Assembly: GCF_018294505.1 (NCBI RefSeq)
Contig: NC_057804.1
Span: 254,580,989-254,644,988 of the forward strand
Length of the DNA stretch: 64,000 bases
DNA from: Triticum aestivum
Taxonomy: Eukaryota > Streptophyta > Magnoliopsida > Poales > Poaceae
Direction: 5' to 3'
Below the pieces are notes generated by a model, which searched no databases, had not been told where the DNA came from, and worked only from the letters and a program-made list of their open reading frames with translations. Position 1 is the stretch's first letter. Each line of letters opens with the position of its first letter. The position numbers and the translations under genes were made by a program. Positions 1 to 11,700 of the stretch are shown here, in pieces.

Positions 1-2981
1 AAGGAACATAACACTTTTATGATGGAAACTAAGGCGGCAAGAGTGAAACAAAACACCAGGCATAAGGCCGACCCTTCCACCCTTTAACAGGTATATAGAT
101 GCATTAATTAAAATAAGAGATATTGTGATATCCCAGCATAATCATGTTCCAACACAGAGCAATCTTCAACTTCACCTGCAACTAACAACACTATAAGAGG
201 GGCTGAGCAAAAGCGGTAACTTAGCCAAACAACGGTTTGCTAGGAAGGTGGGTTAGAGGCTTGACATGGCAATATGGGAGGCATGGTAAACAAGTGATAG
301 GTTGCGCAACATAGCGATAGAACGAAGCAACTAGCAAGCAAAGATAGAAGTGATATCGAGGGTAATGGTCATCTTGCATGAGATCCCGCTAGGAAGAAGA
401 TCGAATCCATGAAGTAGACGAACCAACGTAGTCGAACGAATCCTAACAACTCCGAAACAAAACCGAAGCTAACGAGAGAAGCAAACCGGAAAGAAGCAAA
501 CAACATGGTAAACACACAAGCATAAACATGGCATTATGCGTAACCAAGTATGATGCATCTCCTGTTTAAAGAGGCATGGCATAGCAAAGTGCAACAAACA
601 ATACTACAAGTTAAGTGGAGCTCAATATGCAACAAGTTGCACATTGACAAAACACCACATTCAATTATTTAATTCTCTTTCGTTTATGTACCCAACAATA
701 TTAAATGTTGTTAAACATGGCAAGAGGTGAAACATAAGTAAACTAACTATTTAGGCAAGTTTTAATGAGGCCGGAAACAACAAACAACATTTCCGGAAAA
801 TCACCATATGTTATTTAGCAATTTAAAGCAAACAACAATTTTAAACATTTTAAATGCTGTTATCATGATGCGGATGACATATGCAAGTTTTAAGAAATTT
901 TATGAAAATGTTGACATGAGCAAGTTATGAAGCATTTGGTCACCATGGTGGAACGAAAGGGGTGTCACGGCAACGACAACGGAAACGGTGCCACCGCAAC
1001 ATTCCGGTGATCTGACAACTCCTCGAGATGCTGGTGCAAAGGAAATTGTGGATGTATGGAACATGCAAAAGATGGTGGGGTGATCCCGGCAACCGGGTGT
1101 CCCACATGTCGGTGCCATGGCAAACAAGGAGGAACGTGCAATGACAGCTTGGGCATGGTGCAAACATGAGTCTCTCATACAACACATGCATACATCCACG
1201 GACGGTCGTCTCATTGGTTATACCTTCGAAGCGTGCATTTTCGGAGCCGTTTGAGTTCGAAGCGGCGCAGAGGAAGTAGACATTCTTGGAACGCTCGTAG
1301 TGGAAGTAGTTGTACATGTTCGTTTTTGCAGAGGTACTTGAAGAATGCAACGTCTTCGGGGCGACGGTAGTGGTACACACGACGTCGGGGTACTTGTCGG
1401 TCCGGCCTTGGCAGTGTAGATGTACACGATGTCGAGGTACTTGTCGCATCACCAAGTGTAGTCGTACACGTTTGGACCAGAACTTGGCATATCCATGTAC
1501 TTGGCGCTCCGGTGTGGTAGTCGTTCGAGCGTCTGACAAAGCGGTACTTGGCGGTCTTCGACAAACACTGGTAGTTGCGGTACGCGTTCTTGACGATTTC
1601 GTAGACGCGGCAGGGGTACTTGACACATCCACCGATGGGTATTGGCGTCCTTGGCGGATGAAGACCACGGTGCGAGGTGGTGGCTTGGGGTCAAACGACC
1701 GAGGCAAGGTGACGCAGGACGGTGAGGCTGGCGTAGGATCTTGAGGGCGCGGGTGGCATGGCACTGAGTGACGAGCTGCTGCTGCTCGATGCAGACAAGG
1801 CAGCCAGGGGACGTGGAGGAGGCCTGGAAGACGGGGATGAGCGCCCAGGTGCAGAGGTTGTCCGGCTTGGCACGGATATGAGCGATGAGGCTAGCACATG
1901 ACTTGGATCCGCCAGTGGAAGAGATGAATGGCGCGGCGGAGCTCGGGGAGACCATGGCGTTGAGCTCCTGTTGGTGGCGACAAAGAGAGGCGGCGGTGCT
2001 CCTGGCAGTTGACAAAGAGGGGGATGTCTGAGAATGGAGCAACGACGGGGCGGCAAGGCGGTCCGTGGTGGTGGCGAAAGGGCGTGATGGCGATGGGGCC
2101 ACTGGAGTTGGCTGCTCCGGTGGTACTACGGAGGCCGAGCGCGGCTCGATGGCGAGCATGGGGGTCGGGGCGAGGCTCTGCTCCTCTCTCTTTCTCTGTG
2201 GGAGGCAGCGCGAGGTAGGAGACGAGAGGGAGATGGGGATCGGGCGATGGGTGTGTGACGGCGCACGAGGAGAACGAAGGGAGAGATGGGGATCGAGCGA
2301 TGGTTCGGCTAGGGTTAGGTAGGGGTGCGAGCTGGGCTTACGAGGGTTAGTTGGGCCGCTGGTTGGGCCTCGTGGCCTGTTGGGAGCAGGCCGAGCTGCG
2401 GCTGCTCTCCTTCTTCTTTCTCCCCAAAACAAAAAAATGTCAAAGAAGAAAGAGAAGAAGAAATGAAGGTAGAGATTGAATTTTGGCATGGGGATTATTT
2501 TCCTGGACTCACAAAAATGTGAGGAATTTGACAAAAATAGACTGAGGATTTTTAGAGGAAGCAAAATCCACACCTGTTGGATTTAACTCAGATAAGTTTG
2601 AATTTCGAAACCCATTCGAATGAACTCCAAATGGGTTGAATTTATAGGGGGGTGACCCTACACACCAAGTGTGATTTATGGGCAGATTTGGAACATTTAT
2701 GGAGAAGTAAAATTGCAACTCAATTTTACTAAAAGGTCTAAAAGGAAGGATAGAAAGTTGAGTCAGATAAAAGAAGAGTTGAAGAATAATGCAAATGTGT
2801 TATGGGTGATTTCCAGTTAATGGAATATTTATTATAGCTCCCTAATAATATTGGGAGTATATGTTCTAAAGAGAAATCACCATGTGAATTCCCTCGATCT
2901 AAATGGATCGAAGATCGATAAAGTTTATTTAGTTGAGTTTTAAAATTAATGACATGATGGCATGATGGCATGATGCAATGC
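1..2981 (-). mobile_element. Element B: long LTR, larger piece, split by element A
   Basis: Read on the minus strand, this stretch continues the LTR that begins at 16265 with TGTGACGCCCCGAGACC. Element A lies between the two pieces and duplicated AATGC (2977-2981 and 16164-16168). The LTR is therefore at least about 3.07 kb and runs off the left edge. Its layout (AT-rich start, GC-rich proline/arginine-coding-looking middle, AT-rich remainder) and its first bases resemble the 4.55-kb LTR of element I, so B probably belongs to a related long-LTR Gypsy or LARD family. No gag or pol is visible. Orientation and one terminus are seen directly. The family assignment is inference. Confidence 0.7.
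1270..1690. repeat. Degenerate tandem repeat inside LTR of B
   Basis: The core GTACTTG recurs at 1334, 1390, 1437, 1497, 1544 and 1616, at spacings of 56, 47, 60, 47 and 72 bases. Each copy sits in a related context with flanking TGTAC, ACGTC and CGGTA pieces. On the minus strand the units read as CAAGTAC blocks with a codon-like period. The copies are too diverged to be a simple microsatellite. Confidence 0.5.
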
Positions 2982-3943
2982 TGTCGGGGAAACTGATCCT
3001 CGAACACCTATGGGGCCGGCGGTCCGGGCCCCTTTCGGTTCGGCGGGGGGCGGAGATCGCACGAAGAGCAGATCGAGGCGAAGCACACGAGCAGTTTACC
3101 CTGCTTCGGAGCTCTCCGGAGAGATAACACTCCTACTGCTGCTTGTCTGGTTCTATTCTGTTCTTGCTCTAGAGAGAGAGCGTAGTGTCTTTCTGGGTTA
3201 CAAATGAGTCGAACCGAACCCCAAACCGAACCCCCTCTACGTTGCGCATGGGCCTCCTTTTATACGCCAAAGGGGTCACCGACAGGTGGCAACGCAGAGA
3301 AGGGTACAAATGTAAAAAGTGAGGTGGTTGGTACAGCTACTTGTACAGTGCGCCCTACCTAACCCTGACGGCAGGGGACAAGGGCATTAAAGGCCCGTCT
3401 GAGTCGCCCAAACAGTGCAGAAAAGGACCGTTAGGGGCGCCACCGTTCGCCACGATGGCGATCTTGTCAGCTTCGCATGCCACTGCGCACCGCTGGCTGC
3501 ACAGCCTCCCGCCACGCGTGCCTGGAGAGGCCCCCAGAGCGACACGTTGGTGGATGCGCTGGAGCGTGGGTACAGAGTGGCCGCCTGCCGCGGCAAGCGC
3601 CTTACCGCTGTTGTTATCTTGTCGGGTCCGGAAGCTTGTCGCTCACCAGGCCTCGAGGTACCTTGGTTGGTCTTCCCGGCAAGCTCCTCTTGCCGGGGCC
3701 TTGTTGCCTTGCCGGAGCGCGTGGCGCGTCGCGGCAAGTTCCTTGGAGTGCCTCGGTTGGCCTTCCCGGCAAGCTCCTCTTGCCGGGGCCTTGTCTCCTG
3801 AGCTTAAATACTTTGCTCTTGAATGGCTCCAAGGGAACCTTGGAGGATCTTGGCGTTCGCCCGGCAAGCCTTGCCGCGGGGTGCTGCAACTGCCCGTGCA
3901 CAAGTTCGGGGTACTAGGGTACCCCTATTCTAGTACACCGACA
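2982..3943 (-). repeat. 3' LTR of element A
   Basis: It begins TGTCGGGGAAACTG and ends CACCGACA on the plus strand, with TG/CA termini. On the minus strand a TATAAAAG box lies at about 3257-3264, in the same place as in the partner LTR. Two copies of a perfect hairpin, CCCGGCAAG-CTCCT-CTTGCCGGG, sit in a roughly 90-bp spaced repeat at about 3675-3697 and 3765-3787. Confidence 0.93.
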
Positions 3944-3957
3944 GGAGCCCCCGGGCC
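3944..3957 (-). other. Polypurine tract of element A
   Basis: Directly inside the 3' LTR, the minus strand reads GGCCCGGGGGCTCC. This purine-rich block is the expected plus-strand priming site of an element running on the minus strand, and it matches the tract before the LTR of D (21774-21787). Confidence 0.75.
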
Positions 3958-4139
3958 TAGGCCAGACACAGTGCCGAGCGCTGTTGGGCCAGGCCCAAGA
4001 CAGGGCACGGGCACACGCGGACTGGGCCACAACGAATCTCGCTCTGTATCCACCGCGCTCTCCCATAACGACACGCGTTGAATGCGGTATCGTGGGAGAG
4101 ATCGTGGGTGGTTGTTTATTCGGAAGGGCGAAACGTCCG

Positions 4140-4319
4140 CCCCGTCCCTCTTTATAAGCAAAGGAAACAGGGGCAGTTCGTTCCCCCTCGCTGGTTGCTG
4201 CTACTTCATCTTCACGAACCTCCGCCGCCCCCCCTTCTTCTCTAAGCCGAGAGAGCAGCGCTCCGCCCCCCATTGCCACCAGCATCACCACGCCGTCGAC
4301 ATCCCTCACCACCTCCGCC
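4140..4319 (+). promoter_or_regulatory. Core promoter and leader of the antisense gene in A
   Basis: A TATA box (TTTATAAG, 4151-4158) stands about 165 bases upstream of the ATG at 4320 and points away from the LTR. The stretch between is C-rich and looks like a plant 5' leader ending in CACCTCCGCC before the ATG. F has a TATA-like box at the corresponding place (61861-61870 on minus), and H has a decayed one near 33578. Confidence 0.5.
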
Positions 4320-7300
4320 ATGGCCCCGAAAGCCGAAAAGGGAAAGGGCATGAAGTCGGCCGAGGCGCAGCAGCTCGCGGCACTGCAGAAGGAGCGGGCG
4401 ATCTTCTCCCCTCAGCTCGGCGTGCAGGAGCTAAGGGAGTACTTCTACCTCTTTTGGGTGACGGAGACGCGTGCACATCCGCGCACGAGGGTACTCCCGG
4501 CCGCTGCTTCGGAGCTGTCTCCAAACGGGTACCCATTCTTCGCACTATTCTTCTATTACGGGCTCTGCCCGCCCTTCTCGGAGTTCTTCTGGGATATCAT
4601 GAACACATACGGCTTCCGCCTCCTTGACTTCACCCCCAATGCTGTTCTGACCATGGCTGTTTTTGCACATTTGTGCGAAAACTTTGTCGGAGTCCACCCC
4701 AGTGTTGCCGTTTTCCGCCACTACTTCATACCTCGGGTAGAGAGAGGAGAGCCGCTTGCCAGAGGGATTGCCTGGATCTCGAGAGTCGGCAAGAAGGAGG
4801 CGTACTTGGAGGGTGAGCTCCGCAGCAAGTGGGATGAGTGGAGAGCAGAGTGGTGCGGGATTGTCAAGGAGAATCCGCAGCCCTTCACCGCCGTGCGCCA
4901 AACTCCAATAGTGCACGGCAATGACTGGAGCAACGTGGCCCCGGAAGACGAGAGGCTGAAGATCGCCATTACTAGGATCCTTCACCTCAGGCTTGCCGGG
5001 CTCACTTTAGGCGCTGTAGGCGCAGATTTCCTCCGCCGCCGCATCGCCCCCCTGCAGGAGAGGGGGAGGCCCGCCTGGGAATTCAAGAACTCGGCGGACA
5101 TCATGAGGCTGCGGCCGGGCCTCAACTACAACTTCACCGGCTTGGAGCTGGATGCAATGCTCCTGGAGTTGTTCAAACGCGACCCCCAGCACCCATTCAC
5201 GCTGCCGAGGGGCGTTGTCCCATTATGCAACAATTCTTCGCTTGACCGGATCCGCGCCATGATTCCGTTGTGTGATTCACACGGAATCGTTCCAACTTGG
5301 CAAGAGCCTGCGGATGACGTCGTGCAAGCGTTCTTCGACAACTTGGAAGAAGTGCCGGTCCACGCTGACGAGCAGAAGAGCCTCACCCGTGACACCACCG
5401 ACGAGGAGCTGCAGTGCATCGCCACTAGGGCGGAAGAGGTTGCGGCCGCAGCTGCCGCGGGCGTGTTTGGGTTCACTGTGGAGGAGGCGGAGGCTGCAGA
5501 GGCGGCAAACCTTGCCGAGTGCGCGGAGTTCATTAGCGAGGAGGAGCCTGCCGGTTCCGAAGCAGAGCCGAGCGAGGCCGGCGAGGAGGAGCCCGAGCCT
5601 TCAGAAAACTTGCCGCAGGCAGAGCCCCCGGCCCCGCCAAGAAGGCGCCTTCGCAGGGCCGGGGACGCAGCGGGGCGGCTGCCGGGTCAACAGCCGTCGA
5701 GCCGTGCGACCCGCTCTACCGCGGCAAGCAATGTTGCCGCGGGAGCGCCCCACGCAATAGCGGCAACTGGAGCGGGATCTTCCCGGGCCACCGCCACCGC
5801 CCCCGCCAAGCGGGCAAGGGATCCCACTCCTCTGCCTCGCCGCACCGGAGGAGGGCCGGACTTTGATCTTTCCGCGCTCAGCTCTGACGAGGAGGAAGAA
5901 GAGTAAGTTTCTTTGGTGCTCTTGTAGTTCTTCAATCTTGTTGTTTATATCTTGTATCTGACTTGCTCCAATCTGGACTCCTTTCTTTTCAAGACGCTAT
6001 CCCAGAGAGCGGCGAAGAGGGCCAAGGCCGCGGTGATTGTCATCGAGGATGACCCCACCGTGTCAGCAGGAGGTGGGCCCGAGACCACCTTGACGGACCC
6101 GGCAATCACTCCTCAAAGCAGCCCCCAGCGCAGCCCCCAGCGTAAGTTCATAGTTTAGCCTTCTGCTGCTGGGCGCGCTTGAGTGCTTTTTCCTTTGTTG
6201 ATATCTTGCTTGTTGATTTGTGTAGGAGCAGAGCAGCCACATCAGGAGCGCCCGGCAGCTGGTCCCGAAGTGCCATCTGCTTCGACTACACCGCCAAGGG
6301 AGGGGTTCCCGGTAAGGGAGCGCTCTCCGGCAAGGGAGAACTCTCTGGCAAGGGACAGCACCGTCGATCCTGCGGCGACCGAAACCGCAACTGCAGATCT
6401 TGGCGCAGGTAATTTACTTGTCCAAAAACTTTCCCTTGGGTTCTTCTTCTTCTGATTTTCTTCTCTTGGATTTTTGATTGATTTTTCTCCCTTCTTCGTT
6501 CTTCAGACCCCTCTGCTACTGAGCCAATGGAAACAGAGGGCGCCGGCGAGGAAGGGGCCGGTGCTGATGAGACTGCCGGTAGGAGGCCGCTAGGGCTGCT
6601 GCTGCAGAAGCCGGCGAGGGGTCGGGCGATCGCACTGACGACCCTGAGGCCGCAGGAGCGCCAGGCGCTGCGCTGACCACCGATCCCTCTGCCGCTTCTG
6701 CGGAGCCGGGCTCCGAGGAGCCCCAGCCCGGCGCCTACTTGAAAGCTGGCGACAATATCTTCATCAAGCTACCCTGGGCGTCGAGCTCTAGGGCGCCGGT
6801 CGAGGGGGAGACTTTCGACGGAGAGGTGCTCGCCTCTTCTGGACTGTCGTTGGTCGACGCGCCCAGCAGCAGCAGCGGCGAGCCTGAGGAGGAGCAGCTG
6901 CTGCGGAAGCTTCTGTCACTCTACCGCGCCCGGCAAGCCAAGCTGGCTTCCCGGGAAGTGCTTGTCGCGAAGGCGGGAGTTGACATGGAGAAGCGCGCGG
7001 AGGAGCTCCGGGGCCATAATCAAGAAGCTCTCCGGTCCCTGGCGCAGGAGCGGGAGCGACTCGACGAAGAGCGCACGGCCTTCCTTCTCGAGAAGGCCGA
7101 AGCTGAGGAGGAGCAAAGGCTGGCTGCCGAGAAGCAGTCCGCGCGGGAAGTTGAACTAGTGCAGCGGAAGGCCAACCTCGACAGCTATGAGGAAGAGCTC
7201 GCCGAGCGCGAGCAAGCACTTGGCGGGGCGCCCAAGGAGGCAAAGGATGTTGCGGCAATTGCAGAGGCCGCCAAGAAAGAGCTGGAGGAGAAGGTGGCGC

Positions 7301-7980
7301 AGCTGGAGGCCAACATTGGGAAGAGCGGCGAGGAGCTTGCCACGCTCAAGCGTGAGCGTGAGAAGGATGCTGCCGCCCACGGTGAGCTGCAAGGTCTTCT
7401 CGCTGAAAGGGGCAAGGAGCTCAGCGCCGCCAAGGATTCCAAAGCAGACCTGGAGCTGAAGCTGGCCACGCTGACGCAGACGCTGGAGGACGTCAAGGAG
7501 CGGGAGAAGACCTTGTCGGAGAAGGTCAAGGCTGACGCGGTGCTGCTAGAGAGCATTGCAGTTACCCAGAACTCGTTCAGAGACACTATGGAGCACTGGA
7601 CCGAGGGTCTGGTGAACATTGCCGCAGTCATCAATGAGGAGCTGGCGCAGCTGGGGATGGAGGACTTTGGGTATCCTTCCGACGAGAGTCTTCAACCCAG
7701 CGCCAAGCTCAGCCTGTTCTTTAAGGGCGTGGCGACGGCACTCCAGCGGCTCCGGGAGAGGATCCCGAAGCAGCTGGCCGACGAGTCACGCAAAATCTGC
7801 GCCGGGGTTCCCCAGAAGGTGCTGATGAAGGTGGCCTTCCGCAATCCAGGCCTCAGCTTCACCAACGTCCTCAGGTCCTTGCCGCCTGACGCCGATCTGG
7901 ATGCACTCAAGGCCCTTGTCGCACCCATTGTGGACAAGGTGAGCGAGATCAAGAGGGTCGAGGGCGGACACGTAGACTAG
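4320..7980 (+). CDS. Antisense spliced gene of element A (Transposase_28-like plus coiled coil)
   Basis: This gene runs opposite to gag-pol, from near the 3' LTR. The proposed exons are 4320-5902, 5994-6141, 6226-6408 and 6507-7980. The introns are 84-98 bases, bounded by GTAAG or GTAAT donors and pyrimidine-rich CAG, AAG or TAG acceptors. Exon 1 residues about 35-130 have the pattern of the plant family Pfam Transposase_28, 'putative gypsy type transposon': a GYPFF start, LFFYYG, DFTPNAVL, CENF and H-x2-F. Acidic and basic stretches with possible nuclear localisation signals (PPRRRLRR, AKRARD) follow. The last exon is a long coiled coil. The frame needs two 1-nt losses to be open: one at the exon-1 donor, one near 6583. 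So this copy is probably just broken. The function is unknown. The name reflects family membership, not shown transposase activity. Confidence 0.72.
6507..7980 (+). CDS. Coiled-coil exon of the antisense gene in A
   Basis: After a short acidic stretch this exon is open in one frame from about 6585 to TAG at 7980. From about 6890 to 7560 it is rich in E, K, A, L and Q with heptad spacing (for example KRAEELRGHNQEALRSLAQE), which indicates an extended coiled coil and likely oligomerisation. The last roughly 140 residues are globular-looking. A 1-nt deletion near 6583 (GGTAGGAGG where GGT GAG GAG is expected) separates the exon start from this frame. It has no RNA-binding or nuclease motif that I recognise. 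The matching part of F is far shorter. Confidence 0.65.
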
Positions 7981-8789
7981 GCCGTCCATTTCTTCTTTTC
8001 CCTTGCCGTTGCTAATCATGTTATGAAAACATTCTGTTAGAGCTGCGACAAGTTATCTTGTAATATAACTTTATTTCTGTTATCAATTGCTATGTTATTT
8101 CCTCTACTAGCTTCCTTCCTTTGTATGTTTTTACCCTACGCTTCTAGGGAACTTGTCGGCGCAGGCACCCGAGCCGCGAGCGCTGAGTGCGGAACTTCAG
8201 CAGCCTGCTGGCGGCGCTGCTTCCGACAAGAAACCTTGTCGCGACTAGATGCAGCACACTTAAGCTGTTGAGCGGACTCGAAACAAAGTAAGGGCGCAAC
8301 TAGCCACGAGTTGGTTCCTCCGCGCACAGGTTTTCCATACAAAGCAGGGTCGTTCGAGGAAGATAACTCAAAAATTTAAAAACTGATTGCTCAAACTTTG
8401 GCAACTTAGCTTTTCTGTCGTTTGCTTCCCGGCAAGGCAAGACTTCGCTTGAACGACGCCTGGTCCATACCACAATCTTCTCCTTCCCCCCCGGCAAACA
8501 TGTGTGCGAGGGAACCTCCTTTTCCTTTGTTGAAAAAGAAGAAAGAAGAGAAAATAACGATATGGAGCCCTTCGGCTCGTTACTGCTCACCGGATGTAGG
8601 TGCTGCACAAAGTGTCAGATAACGCATGCGAGAAAGAAACTAATGCATGAAATGGACAAGTTGTGCGGAGCACATGGGGTTCTTTTTATGCACGGGATCT
8701 GCGCCCGGCTTTGTACAAAGGATTACATGCAACAGCGGCAAGACTTGTACAAAAGGTGGTTGCCGGAACGGGGTTCCGGCAACCGCGCC
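7981..8789. other. Convergent gap between antisense gene and pol in A
   Basis: This 809-bp non-coding stretch lies between the stop of the antisense gene (plus) and the stop of pol (minus). It would hold both 3' ends. AT-rich sequence with AATATAACTTTATTTC follows the antisense stop. A short inverted repeat CGACAAG-aaac-CTTGTCG lies at about 8224-8242. I see no ORF with family resemblance. Confidence 0.6.
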
Positions 8790-11700
8790 CTACGGGAAAA
8801 ACTTACGAAGATGTTCTATGTTCCAGGAGTTGCTCACCGGAATGCCATCTTCGGTCTCAAGGCGGACAGCGCCGGGCCTTGTGACTCGTCTCACCCGATA
8901 AGGGCCTTCCCACTTCGGCGTCAACTTGTTGGAATTCTTGGCGGACTGAACGCGCCGAAGAACAAGGTCGCCTTCCTCGAAGCTTCTGGCCTTAACTTTG
9001 CGGCTATGGTAGCGGCGCAAAGCTTGCTGGTATCGAGCAGCTCGTACAGCAGCCTGAAGACGATCTTCCTCAAGGAGCAGCGCGTCGTCTTGTCGCAGCT
9101 GTTCTTGCTCAAGCTCATCATAAGCGAGCACTCGAGGCGATCCGTATACGAGTTCCGTGGGGAGAACTGCCTCTGCTCCGTAGACTAGAGCGAAAGGTGT
9201 CTGGCCAGTGGCTCGATTTGGCGTCGTTCTGATCGACCAAAGAACCACCGGCAGCTCCTCGATCCAGTTTCTTCCGCACTTGCGCAGCCTGTCGAAAGTT
9301 CTGGTCTTGAGCCCGCGCAGCACTTCAGCATTTGCCCTCTCTGCTTGACCGTTGCTTCTCGGATGAGCAACAGAAGCGAAGCAGACCTTGGCGCCAAGGT
9401 CTTGGACGTACTGCATGAAGGTGCGGCTCGTGAATTGCGTGCCGTTGTCGGTGATGATCCTGTTAGGGATCCCGAAACGGCAAACAATTGACCTGAAGAA
9501 CTTGACTGCTGACTGTGCTGTCACCTTCCTCACTGGCTGCACTTCCGGCCACTTTGTGAACTTGTCGATTGCGACGTACAAGTACTCAAAGCCCCCGACA
9601 GCTCGGGGGAAAGGGCCGAGGATATCGAGCCCCCAGACCGAAAATGGCCAGGATAAAGGGATCGTCTGGAGAGTTTGAGCTGGCTGGTGTATCTGTTTGG
9701 AGTGGAACTGGCACGCTTCACACTTGGTTACTTGTGCAGTTGCATCCTGGAGGGCTGTCGGCCAAAAGAAGCCTTGCCGGAAAGCTTTGCCGGCAAGTGC
9801 CCTTGCGCCTATGTGGTGGCCACATATGCCTCCATGTATCTCTGCCAACAGCTTTTGTCCATCTTCCCGGCAAATACACTTCAATTTCACACCGTTGAGT
9901 CTTCTTCTGTACAGTATGCTATCGACAAACTGGTACATACTTGACTGCCGGGCTACTCTTTCCGCTTCTTCTTGCTCTTCGGGAAGTTCTCCTGTCTGAA
10001 GGAAATGGACAATCTGCTGTGCCCATGCTGGAGCTTGTGGCTCGACAACAAGGACTAAAGGCACATCTGCTGCTGCGGGAACATCCGCTTCTACGGCAAG
10101 GACTTGCGGCCCTGCCGGAGCTTGATGTTCCCCGGCAAGCTTGCCGGAGCAAAACTTGTCGGGAGCGTCTGCTTCAACGGAACAAACCATAAGGTTTGCC
10201 GGAGCAGACTGCCCCTCAGCATTCTTGGTGTTGATCTTGGGGACTTTCTTGGCGGCGGCTTCGGGGAGCTCTGCCGGAAAGTAGTCGCCAGAAACCAACT
10301 TCCTCTTCTTGCTTTGTCCAGTTGAGGGTGTTACGGATGGTTGAGTCAACTTGAGCACAAAGATCCCTGGTTCCACAGGTAACTTTAGTGCGGCGCACTT
10401 TGACAGGCCATCAGCAATGTCATTCTGAGCTCTCGGGATATGTTCCATCTGTAGGCCGTCAAAGTGCTCTTCTAGCTTCCTCACTTCATCAACATATGCT
10501 TCCATCAATGGACTCTGGTAGTTCTTGTTCACTTGGCGGACGACAAGCTGTGAGTCACCCCTGACAATGAGCTTCTTGATCCCAAGGTCTGCTGCGATTC
10601 TGAGACCGGCAAGCAATCCTTCATACTCTGCAGTATTGTTGGTTGCTTGCTCCTTGGGAAAGTGCATCTGGACTACGTACTTGAGGTGCTCTCCGGTGGG
10701 TGCGACAAGCAGCACGCCCGCACCAGCGCCTTGCAGCGAGAAGGCACCATCAAAGTACATCAGCCACTCTCTGCTTGCCTCTTTGACGGGGATGCTCGTC
10801 TCTGGAATTTCTTCATCTGGGGTTGGCGTCCACTCTGCTATGAACTCTGCCAATGCTCTGCTTTGGATAGTTGAAGTGCTCTCAAACTTGAGGCCAAAGC
10901 TTGACAGTTCCAGCGCCCACTCGACAATCCTGCCTGTTGCTTCTGGATTTTGCAGTATCCTCTTCAGCGGAAAGCGAGTGACGACTGTGATTTCATGTGC
11001 TTGGAAGTAATGGCGCAGCTTTCTCGAGGCCATGAGGAGGCCGAAAAGCAACTTCTGCACACCAGAGTACCTTGATCTAGCCCCCTGCAGAAGGGAACTG
11101 ACAAAGTAAACTGGACGCTGCACCATTCTCTTCTGCATCTTATCATGCTCCTGCGCAGATCCATCTTTGTCGGGACCAGAGCTTGTCGGCGAAGCCCCCT
11201 GCTTGTCGCTGGATGCATCTGCCGTGGTTGCTGGCTCATCATCTGCCTCTCTCTCCGCCACTAACGCAGCACTAACCACTTGATTGGTTGCCGCTATATA
11301 CAGCAGCAACTTCTCTTGCGGCTTAGGTGCGACAAGTGTTGGAGTGGAGGACAGGTATCTCTTCAAGTCCTGCAGCGCAGCCTCCGCCTCCGGAGTCCAT
11401 TTCATTGGACCTGCCTTTTTCAAAATTTTGAAAAATGGCAGGGCGCGCTCAGCAGATCTAGAGATAAACCTGCTGAGAGCAGCCACGCAACCGGCAAGCC
11501 TTCGTACATCCTTGACGCGCTTTGGTGCTTCGATCTGCTCAATGGCCTTGATCTTGTCGGGATTGGCTTCAATTCCCCGCTGAGACACGAAGAACCCGAG
11601 AAGCTTGCCGGAAGGGACTCCAAACACGCACTTCTCGGGGTTAAGCTTGAGGTTGATCTTGCGCAGATTTGCAAATGTCTCGTCTAAATCTTGAATCAGG

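Noticed and set aside
1449..2573. 374-codon minus-strand open frame in the left LTR
   Set aside because: It lies inside the LTR of B, starts in a phenylalanine-rich low-complexity stretch and has no family resemblance. It is a by-product of the GC-rich LTR block.
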